From assembly GCA_044370375.1 (NCBI GenBank), contig JBILVQ010000175.1:1-6532 (forward strand): a stretch of 6,532 bases of DNA. The letters are read 5' to 3'. The stretch is from JBILVQ01 sp044370375 (GTDB lineage: Bacteria > Bacteroidota > Bacteroidia > UBA4408). The position numbers were made by a program, and so were the translations under genes. The notes under the pieces were generated by a model. It saw nothing but the letters and a program-made list of their open reading frames with translations. It had not been told where the DNA came from and did not search any database. Every line of letters starts with the position of its first letter. The stretch's first letter is position 1. This document shows, in pieces, positions 1 to 5,787 of the stretch.

Positions 1-405
1 AGCCATGGTTGGGAAAATACCCACCAAAACCGTATAAACTTCGAACCAAAAAATAGTTTTGATATTGAAATGCGCAATACCTACCATACTTGAAAAAAGC
101 GCATTGCCAAGCCCAATCATTGCCAAAACCCACAGCGTACTGAGGATTTCTTTACCAAGGTTCCATTTTTCTTCGTTGTAATAATTGGGAAACAGCGGAA
201 AAACAAGGAAAAAGAAAAAGGCCATGCTGCCAAAAGTTACAGCTCCGTAACCAAGCGAAATAAGCAACAAATTGCCCGGGAAACTTTGCAGTCCGAAGGG
301 GCGGAACAACCATAAAAAAAGAAATACAAAAAGACCCACGAAGAGGCTGCGCTTCCAGTTGCCGGTGGAAGAAGATTCAAAATAGTAGGGACGCTGCAGC
401 AGCAT
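1..405 (-). CDS. LytTR-type membrane-anchored transcriptional regulator, N-terminal part (3' end outside window)
   Basis: I see 135 residues from an ATG at 405, open to the left edge. After a short N-terminus (MLLQRPYYFESS) come hydrophobic stretches at about residues 20-34, 46-72, 88-108 and 117-135, consistent with four membrane helices. The first ends in RPFGL and the second carries SLGYGAVTF, a pattern I know from Bacteroidota proteins with an N-terminal four-helix membrane region and a C-terminal LytTR DNA-binding domain. The DNA-binding domain is not in the window, so the regulatory role is inferred from this N-terminus alone. Such proteins would sit in the inner membrane and bind DNA without a separate response-regulator receiver domain. 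The ATG at 405 is chosen because the family-like N-terminus begins there; the next in-frame ATG lies inside helix 2. A terminator T-run ends five bases upstream, so its promoter is unclear. An unrelated four-helix membrane protein is possible but less likely. Confidence 0.7.
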   Translation of the reverse strand, partial: MLLQRPYYFESSSTGNWKRSLFVGLFVFLFLWLFRPFGLQSFPGNLLLISLGYGAVTFGSMAFFFFLVFPLFPNYYNEEKWNLGKEILSTLWVLAMIGLGNALFSSMVGIAHFNIKTIFWFEVYTVLVGIFPTMA

Positions 406-410
406 AAGAG

Positions 411-442
411 AAAAAAAAACACCCGAATTCACGGGTGTTTTT
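411..442 (-). terminator. Strong intrinsic terminator after the DUF2795 gene, probably bidirectional
   Basis: The arms 417-425 (AAACACCCG) and 432-440 (CGGGTGTTT) pair perfectly over 9 bp, extendable to 11 bp with A/T pairs, around a 6-base loop. Read on the minus strand the hairpin runs into nine consecutive T (419-411, overlapping the stem). It lies just after the stop codon of the 73-residue gene ending at 447. Read on the plus strand it is followed by a shorter T stretch, so it may work both ways. The hairpin and T-run are directly visible; activity is inferred. Confidence 0.85.
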
Positions 443-446
443 ACTT

Positions 447-668
447 TTAGTATTCGTCCTCGTTAAAGAAGAAATCCTCTTTTGAAGGATAATCAGGCCA
501 TAAGTCCTCAATGGATTCATAAACCTCCCCTTCATCTTCAATTTCCTGAAGGTTTTCAATAACTTCCATCTGGGCACCTGAACGAATCGCGTAATCAATT
601 AATTCTTCTTTTGTGGCAGGCCAAGGGGCGTCTTCAAGGCTTGATGCCAATTCTAGTGTCCAATACAT
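447..668 (-). CDS. Small acidic DUF2795-type protein
   Basis: This complete 73-residue protein starts at the ATG at 668, with AAAGG three bases upstream. It strongly resembles a highly conserved short Bacteroidota family annotated as DUF2795: an N-terminal MYWTLELAS segment, the EDAPWPATKEELIDYAIRSG core, and an acidic tail with WPDYPSKEDFFFNEDEY. I count 22 Asp/Glu against 3 Lys/Arg, so it is very acidic. It has no signal peptide or membrane segment and is probably cytosolic. The biochemical role of the family is unknown to me and I assign none. It appears to form its own transcription unit, with a candidate promoter at 713-742 and a strong terminator directly after the stop codon. Confidence 0.9.
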   Translation of the reverse strand: MYWTLELASSLEDAPWPATKEELIDYAIRSGAQMEVIENLQEIEDEGEVYESIEDLWPDYPSKEDFFFNEDEY

Positions 669-685
669 ATTCCTTTAATTTAGTG

Positions 686-709
686 TTGAATTCAATTGCT
701 GATTTCAGC
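686..709. promoter_or_regulatory. Two adjacent dyads in the DUF2795 leader, candidate operator
   Basis: A perfect 10-base palindrome TTGAATTCAA lies at 686-695, and an inverted repeat GCTGA-TT-TCAGC at 698-709. Both lie between the candidate -7 box (713-720) and the start codon (668); the second would overlap the predicted transcription start. The symmetry is visible; a regulator-binding role is inference. Short palindromes also arise by chance in A/T-rich DNA. Confidence 0.3.
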
Positions 710-712
710 GCG

Positions 713-742
713 CGAAAATAGAAATTTTTGTTCCATTTCAAA
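713..742 (-). promoter_or_regulatory. Candidate Bacteroidota-type promoter of the DUF2795 gene
   Basis: On the minus strand, TTTG (742-739) is followed after 18 bases by TATTTTCG (720-713), which matches the TAnnTTTG -7 consensus of this phylum at all but one fixed position. Transcription would start near 706, giving a leader of about 38 bases. A-rich tracts immediately upstream on this strand (750-791) could act like an UP element. The boxes are visible; promoter function is inferred. Confidence 0.45.
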
Positions 743-751
743 GCACAGGTT

Positions 752-791
752 TTTTTAATTTTTTTTGCTGTTTGTTTTTAATTTTTTTTGC
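752..791. repeat. Perfect 17-base direct repeat in T tracts
   Basis: TTTTTAATTTTTTTTGC occurs at 752-768 and again at 775-791, a 23-base offset or roughly two helical turns. On the minus strand these are A tracts lying just upstream of the candidate DUF2795 promoter. In-phase A tracts can bend DNA or enhance promoters. Only two copies exist and the low complexity makes chance duplication plausible. Confidence 0.55.
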
Positions 792-989
792 GTTGTTGTT
801 TGGGTTTTTTGTTGTAGAAGCCTGTTTTTAAGGTCTTTTGCCCAGCAATACGATTTTTTTTGTTAGGGGTTTCGTTTTTAGCAAATTCACGAATTTGGGT
901 TGAAGCTAATCAGAAACCGTTGAATAACAGCGGATAAGCCATCATTGTAAGCGCTTATGCCATTTCCATGGCCGAAGGCCGGTATTTCT

Positions 990-1763
990 TTAACAATTCT
1001 TGATGGCAAAAATAAGGATAGCCGCTGCCACAGAGGCATTCAGCGATTCTGCCGGGGCTAAACCGGCAGCTTTGGGTCCAGGCTCAATGCAAATTTTTTT
1101 GTTGATAAGTGGCAAAAGTTGTTGAGAAATTCCTTGCCCTTCATTGCCGATAATGAGCAATCCCGGCTTTTTACCGCCAAGGTGCTGAACAGGCGCTCCT
1201 TCCATAAACGCTCCTGCAACCCCAATGCCTGCTGCAACGCAACGCTTCAAATATTTCTCGGCATTTTCAACATGAATCTTAACCCTTCCAAAGGAACCCA
1301 TGGTGGCCTGAATGACTTTCGGTGAGGCATAATCTACCGTGGTTTCCGAAACAATTAGGTGCCTGATGCCAAACCAATCACATGTTCTGATCAGGGTACC
1401 CAAATTGCCGGGGTCGCGGATATCATCCAAAAAAACAAACAAATCTTTCTCCTGGGGTAGTGGCGCAGATCCTTTCTCTTCCTCCTTTATCTCTAATAGC
1501 AGCATAACCGGTGAAGGTGTTTTTAAAGCACTCACCTTTTCCATTTGGGCCATGGTTGCCGGCCATACCGTCATACCCGGTGGAATCAGGGTGCGGTTTT
1601 CTTGTTGCCATTCTAAAGTACAAATCAATGCTTTTACCGGCAGTTTGTTTTGCATTAGGTCAATGACCAGCTTGCTTCCTTCGGCCATGCTCAAAGCCAA
1701 CTCCGAACGGAATTTCTTCTGATGCAAGGAGCGGATGAGTTTTATTTGAGCGTTACTGAGCAT
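990..1763 (-). CDS. SpoU/TrmH-family RNA 2'-O-ribose methyltransferase
   Basis: The enzyme is predicted to transfer a methyl group from S-adenosylmethionine to a ribose 2'-OH in rRNA or tRNA; which RNA cannot be told from sequence. Residues 1-100 (257-residue numbering) fit the N-terminal substrate-binding part, beginning MLSNAQIKLIRSLHQKKFRSE. The SPOUT knot domain follows with all three family motifs: motif 1 DPGNLGTLIRTCDWFG (117-132, with the conserved Asn and the Arg proposed to be catalytic), motif 2 IIGNEGQGIS (204-213) and motif 3 ESLNASVAAAI (239-249). The ATG at 1763 is chosen because it gives the family N-terminus. An ATG pair at 1793/1790 and a TTG at 1817 would add 9-18 residues without family resemblance. 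The segment before motif 3 (EPGPKAAGLAPAE) looks about six residues longer than usual. The gene is divergent from tamL. Confidence 0.9.
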   Translation of the reverse strand: MLSNAQIKLIRSLHQKKFRSELALSMAEGSKLVIDLMQNKLPVKALICTLEWQQENRTLIPPGMTVWPATMAQMEKVSALKTPSPVMLLLEIKEEEKGSAPLPQEKDLFVFLDDIRDPGNLGTLIRTCDWFGIRHLIVSETTVDYASPKVIQATMGSFGRVKIHVENAEKYLKRCVAAGIGVAGAFMEGAPVQHLGGKKPGLLIIGNEGQGISQQLLPLINKKICIEPGPKAAGLAPAESLNASVAAAILIFAIKNC

Positions 1764-1846
1764 GTAGTTTGGGCCGCCTAAATTACACATCATTTCCGCT
1801 GCTACCTTATTTTTCAAAGATTCAACCTTGAAAAGGTTCCGGAACG

Positions 1847-1880
1847 TTTACAAATTACTTATTGCTTTTATGTATTTTTG
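1847..1880 (+). promoter_or_regulatory. Candidate tamL promoter with consensus -7 box
   Basis: TATTTTTG at 1873-1880 matches the Bacteroidota TAnnTTTG -7 box at every fixed position. The upstream partner is weaker: TTTA at 1847-1850, 22 bases away, against TTTG. If used, transcription starts near 1886-1888, downstream of the ATG at 1870, and the first usable start for tamL would be the TTG at 1909. The -7 match is visible; a chance match in T-rich DNA is possible. Confidence 0.35.
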
Positions 1881-4281
1881 GACGGTGCAGAAGGTTAAAA
1901 CGGATAAATTGATCATTTGGAAAATTCTTTTCCGGGCAGTAATCCTTGGATTTATTCTGCAAGGCTGTTCTCCTACCAAATATGTTCCGGCCAACGAATA
2001 TCTCCTGGATCAATCTACCATTCATTTTAGCGGACCCCGCATGGACAAGGAAGAATTGTTGGCCATTGTGAAACAAAAACCCAACCGCAGGATTTTAGGA
2101 ATATTTCGATTCCACCTTCGCATGTACAATGCTGCACAGTTTGGTAAGAAAAGAAAATGGAAGACCTGGCTTTCCAAAACCGTAGGTGAAGAACCCGTTT
2201 TGCTCGATACGGTGCTAACCCACCGCTCCTCTTCACAATTGAAATTATTCCTTGCCAAGAAGGGGTATTTTCATGCTACCGTGGTGGATACCATTCGCTA
2301 TAAAAATAAATTGGCCAAAGTAGATTACCGCATAAAATTGAATAATCCCTATTATTTTGGTAAAATCAATTATTCTGTGGCCGATACCATCATCAGGAAT
2401 ATTTTGGAAAACGATGCCTCCAATTGTCTTATCCATACCGGTGAGGTGTATGATGAAGCCAAAGTTCTCTCCGAACAACAAAGAATTGCCACCGTAATGA
2501 AAAACAATGGCTATTATTTTTTTTTAAAGGAGCATATTTACTTTGAAGCAGATAGCGCTAACAAGAACCGAACCCTGAACCTGACCATTGTTTGTCTGGA
2601 TGCCGTTTTTCATCCTCAAAAAATATCGGATAGTTTGGGTATTAAAAGGCACAAAAAGTATTATATTGATGATATTTTTATTTACCCTAATTACAGTGTT
2701 TTTAAAACGGATCGCTATTATCCCGATACCCTTACCACGGCCAAAGGCTGGAAGATTGTGTATGATGATGATGCAAAATTCAAATCCTCGGTACTGATCA
2801 AATCCATCTTCCTTGAACGCGATAGTGCTTATGATTTTCGGATTATAGAGGATACGTATAAGCGTTTAACCGGTTTAAGGTCTTTTAAGTCGGTAAACCT
2901 TGAGTTTTTCCCCAACTTGAGTGATACCACTAAAAATAAGTTAGATGCTTTTATCCGTTTAACGCCAGCCCGAAAGCAATCTTATTCTGCCGCTGTGGAA
3001 GGCACCCATAGTTCGGGTAATCTTGGTGTTTCAGGCAATATAGCCTATCAAAACCGAAATGTATTCAGGGGTGCTGAAGTGTTTGAAGTAAAACTAAGGG
3101 GCGCTTTAGAGGTTCAGCAATTGGCCGTAGATGTGGAAGAGGAAAGTAATTCGAGTGTATCGAACCTGAATCCGCTACGCAGTTTTAATACCGTTGAAAT
3201 TGGACCCGAATTTAATTTGTTTTTTCCGGGTGCATTGACGGGTTTGTTTGGTCGGAACTTTTCGAAGGAAGCAGCGCCACGTATTACCGTTACCGCGGCT
3301 TTTAATTATCAGCTACGTCCCGACTATGAAAGAAGTATTTTCAATTTATCCACCAATTATTCTTGGCGACAGGGAAAAACCATTACCCATATTTTTCAGC
3401 CGCTGGATGTTAACTTTATTGATGTATCCCTTGACCCTGCTTTCGTAGAAAGAATTAATGCCATCAACGATGTGCTGATACGGCAGAGTTATAAACCTTT
3501 GATGATTCCTTCGTTTTTTAAATACACCTTTTTGAAAGCCACCCAGGAAACAAAAAACAGGTTTCGCAATTTTTTTCGTTTTAGTTTACAAACTTCCGGT
3601 AACATCATCAATGCAATCAATAAGTGGAGTGATGCTGATCAGTATTTCAATAACGTAAACGACATTACCAGGGATAGTTCAAAAAGTTATCGTTGGTTTG
3701 GAATTCGCTATTCGCAATTTGTTTTGGGGGAGGTTGACTATCGTTTGTATTACACACTGGATCCTTTGCGCTCTTTTGCCGGACGACTAAACCTTGGAAT
3801 GGGCCGTCCTTACGGCAACTCCCAGGCCTTGCCCTTTGTGAAAAGTTTTTTTGGAGGAGGTGCCAATGATATTCGTGCATGGACTGCAAGAACGCTCGGT
3901 CCCGGCTCTTTTCCCAAAGGCAACGAAGCTACTTATGAGCAAATTGGCGATATAAAAATAGAAGGTAATTTTGAGTATCGCTTTAAAGTTTACAAAATGT
4001 TGAATGCAGCAGCATTTGTAGATGTGGGCAATATTTGGTTGATCAAACCCGACTCGGTTACGCTTCGTCAAGGGGGGCAGTTCTCTTTCGACAGATTTTA
4101 CAAAGAGTTTGCCGTTGGAACCGGTTTCGGCCTAAGGGTTGATTTTTCTTTCTTTATCATTCGTCTTGATTTGGGTGTGCCTGTTTATGATCCGGGCTAT
4201 ACCCAGGCCGAGCGATTTGTTTTGTTCACTCCCGGAAGAAGAAACCCTAAATTTAACCTTGGTATCGGTTATCCTTTTTAA
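1870..4281 (+). CDS. tamL: TamL, lipoprotein Omp85-family outer-membrane translocation/assembly protein
   Basis: TamL is the Bacteroidota counterpart of TamA. It is anchored by a lipid as well as a 16-strand barrel and is thought to work with TamB in outer-membrane assembly. From the ATG at 1870 it is 803 residues. The signal segment ends at a lipobox LQGC whose Cys is residue 33 (codon 1966-1968), followed by SPTKYVP and then KQKPNRRILGIFRFHLRMYN, both typical of TamL. About 330 residues of POTRA-like repeats follow, then a beta-rich barrel from about residue 370. The barrel carries GGANDIRAWTARTLGPGS, the position of the Omp85 (V/I)RG(F/Y) motif, and ends LGIGYPF with a C-terminal Phe. The start is uncertain: TTG at 1828 and TTG at 1909 are in frame, and 1909 gives a compact 20-residue lipoprotein signal (LIIWKILFRAVILGFILQGC) downstream of a good -7 box. 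No TamB gene follows. Confidence 0.88.
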   Translation: MYFWTVQKVKTDKLIIWKILFRAVILGFILQGCSPTKYVPANEYLLDQSTIHFSGPRMDKEELLAIVKQKPNRRILGIFRFHLRMYNAAQFGKKRKWKTWLSKTVGEEPVLLDTVLTHRSSSQLKLFLAKKGYFHATVVDTIRYKNKLAKVDYRIKLNNPYYFGKINYSVADTIIRNILENDASNCLIHTGEVYDEAKVLSEQQRIATVMKNNGYYFFLKEHIYFEADSANKNRTLNLTIVCLDAVFHPQKISDSLGIKRHKKYYIDDIFIYPNYSVFKTDRYYPDTLTTAKGWKIVYDDDAKFKSSVLIKSIFLERDSAYDFRIIEDTYKRLTGLRSFKSVNLEFFPNLSDTTKNKLDAFIRLTPARKQSYSAAVEGTHSSGNLGVSGNIAYQNRNVFRGAEVFEVKLRGALEVQQLAVDVEEESNSSVSNLNPLRSFNTVEIGPEFNLFFPGALTGLFGRNFSKEAAPRITVTAAFNYQLRPDYERSIFNLSTNYSWRQGKTITHIFQPLDVNFIDVSLDPAFVERINAINDVLIRQSYKPLMIPSFFKYTFLKATQETKNRFRNFFRFSLQTSGNIINAINKWSDADQYFNNVNDITRDSSKSYRWFGIRYSQFVLGEVDYRLYYTLDPLRSFAGRLNLGMGRPYGNSQALPFVKSFFGGGANDIRAWTARTLGPGSFPKGNEATYEQIGDIKIEGNFEYRFKVYKMLNAAAFVDVGNIWLIKPDSVTLRQGGQFSFDRFYKEFAVGTGFGLRVDFSFFIIRLDLGVPVYDPGYTQAERFVLFTPGRRNPKFNLGIGYPF

Positions 4282-4282
4282 C

Positions 4283-4318
4283 TTTCTGTCTCCAAAATTA
4301 GAGCTATCTTTATCCTTG
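4283..4318 (+). promoter_or_regulatory. Weak promoter candidates between tamL and the Crp/Fnr gene
   Basis: The 50-base gap holds TATCTTTA (4305-4312) and TATCCTTG (4311-4318), each one mismatch from TAnnTTTG; TTTC at 4283-4286 lies 18 bases before the first. No terminator hairpin is visible after tamL. The regulator gene could have its own promoter, be read from tamL, or both. Confidence 0.22.
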
Positions 4319-4331
4319 CAAAAAAAATACA

Positions 4332-5000
4332 ATGACTCTTTCCAACACTGATATAGAGATTTCAAGCACACTGAAAAAATTGTTTCCCTTTTTTGAGGTT
4401 GAGCTGTTGCGCGATTTAATGGAATTTGCTTCTCTAAAAAAAGTAAATACAGGTGATTTATTAATTCGCAAAGGTGAGTTAATTAATAACATGATGCTTG
4501 TGCTGAAAGGGAATATTAAAATATACCGCGAGAACGATGAAGGGGCAGAGTTTTTTATGTATTACCTCAATCCAGGACAAGCCTGTGCTATTTCCATGAT
4601 TTGCATGGCAGGCATTGAAAAAAGTTCAATTACCGCTGTTGCTACCGAAGAATCACTTTTGCTATCGGTTCCATTACCACAAATGGAAAAGTGGGCGCGT
4701 GAATATAAGTCTTGGTACGATTTTGTTGTTGGTACCTATCGCAATCGCTTTGAGGAGTTGTTGCAGGTACTTGATCAGGTAGCCTTCCGGAACATGGATG
4801 AGCGCCTTGAGTTTTATTTGAAAAGACAATCCCGTCAGGGCGATTTGAGGATTATTCAAATTTCGCATCAGCAGATTGCCAACGACCTGAATTCAACCCG
4901 TGAGGTTATTTCTCGTTTGCTCAAAAAAATGGAACAAAGAGGTTTGCTAAAATTAAACCGCAATAACATCGAATTAGGTGAAGAGTTGTTGAAGATGTAG
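4332..5000 (+). CDS. Crp/Fnr-family transcriptional regulator
   Basis: This 222-residue protein from the ATG at 4332 has the usual family length. Residues 15-115 form the cyclic-nucleotide-binding-like beta-roll (GDLLIRKGELINNMMLVLKGNIKIY at 41-65, which I name by position). The dimer helix spans about 118-150, followed by VAFRNMDERLEFYL, a linker typical of Bacteroidota members. The C-terminal winged helix-turn-helix (about 176-210) contains ISHQQIANDLNSTREVISRL and LKLNRNNIEL. The pocket segment NPGQACAISMICM (80-92) lacks the Arg-Ser contacts of cAMP-binding Crp, so I do not expect classical cAMP sensing. There is no N-terminal Cys cluster like that of the FNR iron-sulphur sensor; Cys85 and Cys91 are present. 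The signal and targets are unknown. It follows tamL by 50 bases on the same strand. Confidence 0.9.
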   Translation: MTLSNTDIEISSTLKKLFPFFEVELLRDLMEFASLKKVNTGDLLIRKGELINNMMLVLKGNIKIYRENDEGAEFFMYYLNPGQACAISMICMAGIEKSSITAVATEESLLLSVPLPQMEKWAREYKSWYDFVVGTYRNRFEELLQVLDQVAFRNMDERLEFYLKRQSRQGDLRIIQISHQQIANDLNSTREVISRLLKKMEQRGLLKLNRNNIELGEELLKM

Positions 5001-5003
5001 CAA

Positions 5004-5039
5004 TCAACTTTAGAATGTTTTTTGTTGAATAATTTTTTT
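5004..5039 (+). terminator. Weak terminator candidate after the Crp/Fnr gene
   Basis: TCAAC (5004-5008) can pair with GTTGA (5024-5028) around a 15-base loop, followed by seven T at 5033-5039. The stem is short and A/T-containing, so this is only a plausible stop for plus-strand transcription before the convergent methyltransferase gene. No T-run follows the stop codon of the minus-strand gene on its own side. Confidence 0.22.
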
Positions 5040-5063
5040 GAAACACCCGGATAAATTCTTCTC

Positions 5064-5696
5064 TTAAATTTTCCTCGCTACCAAAATAATATCTTCCTCC
5101 TTGCTGCCATCGGCCATCGGATAGAGGATGTGCTCGGTCTTTAGGATTTCGAATCCTGAAACTTTTAGCTTTTCTAAGAGTGTTTTTTCATCGTAATAAT
5201 GCATGAAAATTTCATAGCCTGTGCTGCCTTTCTTATAGCGAGATGAAGCGTAGTCTCCCTCAATGGCGCTTAGGTAAAGAATACCTTGCGGACTTAATTT
5301 CTCCTTGATGGACGATAAGAGAGCTTCTGTTTCATTGATGGACAAATAGGGCAGTAAAAAGCTGCAAACAATCCCATCAAAGGAGCCGTTGAGTTGATGA
5401 AGTTGCCTACCATCCATTACTTTGAAGTCTGCTTCAGGATTGTTCTTTCTTGCAATGGATATCATGTTTTCGGCCAAATCGGTTCCGGTTAGTTGCAGGT
5501 CCGGACGTTTGTTCAACAAATACCGGCTTAAATTACCGGGTCCACAGGCCAGATCAAGAATTCTTTCTTTTCCTTTTTCCAAACAAGTACAAAAGAAATC
5601 CAATGACCTGCTGTATAATTCAACATTTTGATATTTCTGTGCATAAGCCTCTGCCAACTTGTTGAATATTTCAACGGCCTTTTGGTTGTGGTTCAT
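5064..5696 (-). CDS. Class I SAM-dependent methyltransferase, substrate unknown
   Basis: This complete 210-residue protein from the ATG at 5696 has a Rossmann-type methyltransferase fold. Motif I is ILDLACGPGNLSRYLL (46-61), the SAM-binding Gly-rich loop. TGTDLAENMI (70-79) supplies the acidic residue (Asp73) expected to bind the SAM ribose. VMDGRQL (93-99) fits the next adenine-contacting motif, and FDGIVCSFLLPYL (106-118) the post-motif IV strand. LSPQGILYLS (134-143) is the usual strand after the LxPGG-like turn. It has no signal peptide or membrane helix and is probably cytosolic. Small-molecule methyltransferases of this size are common, and the sequence does not reveal the acceptor. It is convergent with the Crp/Fnr gene and 91 bases downstream of the TerB-DnaJ gene, so read-through is possible. 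Confidence 0.85.
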   Translation of the reverse strand: MNHNQKAVEIFNKLAEAYAQKYQNVELYSRSLDFFCTCLEKGKERILDLACGPGNLSRYLLNKRPDLQLTGTDLAENMISIARKNNPEADFKVMDGRQLHQLNGSFDGIVCSFLLPYLSINETEALLSSIKEKLSPQGILYLSAIEGDYASSRYKKGSTGYEIFMHYYDEKTLLEKLKVSGFEILKTEHILYPMADGSKEEDIILVARKI

Positions 5697-5753
5697 CTTT
5701 CTAATAGTTTATTGGGAAAGAAGGCGAGGGCTTGCGGATACCCATTTTTAGAT

Positions 5754-5775
5754 CTATTCAACGAATAGCCTCGTT
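5754..5775. other. Two overlapping, mutually exclusive hairpins between the minus-strand genes
   Basis: CTATTC (5754-5759) pairs with GAATAG (5763-5768) over a 3-base loop. AACGA (5760-5764) pairs with TCGTT (5771-5775) over a 6-base loop. The two stems share bases and cannot form together. They lie just after the TerB-DnaJ stop codon and about 60 bases before the methyltransferase start. Neither has a T-run on the minus strand, so neither is a standard intrinsic terminator. Confidence 0.35.
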
Positions 5776-5787
5776 AGGAAATTAACC

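Larger units (their letters stand above)
669..989. other. 321-base non-coding stretch with long T tracts
   Basis: No credible gene is seen on either strand. The plus strand has T runs at 750-756 (7), 759-766 (8), 775-779 (5), 782-789 (8), 805-810 (6), 825-829 (5), 854-861 (8) and 875-879 (5). The stretch holds the 3' side of the RNA methyltransferase gene and the 5' side of the DUF2795 gene, including its candidate promoter. A perfect 10-base palindrome TAAGCGCTTA lies at 948-957, and a small GGCC-GAA-GGCC hairpin at 970-980 lacks a T-run on the minus side, so I do not call it a terminator. A short RNA cannot be excluded. Confidence 0.6.

Noticed and set aside
377..598. A 73-residue minus-strand frame overlapping the DUF2795 gene
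   Set aside because: It is in another frame of a clearly recognised gene, runs through the terminator hairpin and has no family resemblance.
752..791. Direct repeats considered as a CRISPR or tandem-repeat array
   Set aside because: Only two low-complexity copies with a six-base gap, no spacers of regular length and no cas genes nearby.
970..980. GGCC-GAA-GGCC hairpin after the RNA methyltransferase as a terminator
   Set aside because: The stem is only four base pairs and is not followed by a T-run on the minus strand.
1119..1722. Open frames on the plus strand at 1119-1325 and 1339-1722
   Set aside because: They lie antisense within the RNA methyltransferase, whose three family motifs are intact; their translations show no recognisable domain.
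2517..2525. Run of nine T inside tamL considered as a phase-variation or frameshift site
   Set aside because: The frame is intact through it (Tyr-Phe-Phe-Leu) and long T runs are frequent in this A/T-leaning window; nothing else suggests switching.
417..5049. The 9-mer AAACACCCG at both 417-425 and 5041-5049
   Set aside because: The second copy has no matching arm and no T-run, so it is not a second terminator; a shared 9-mer is probably chance.
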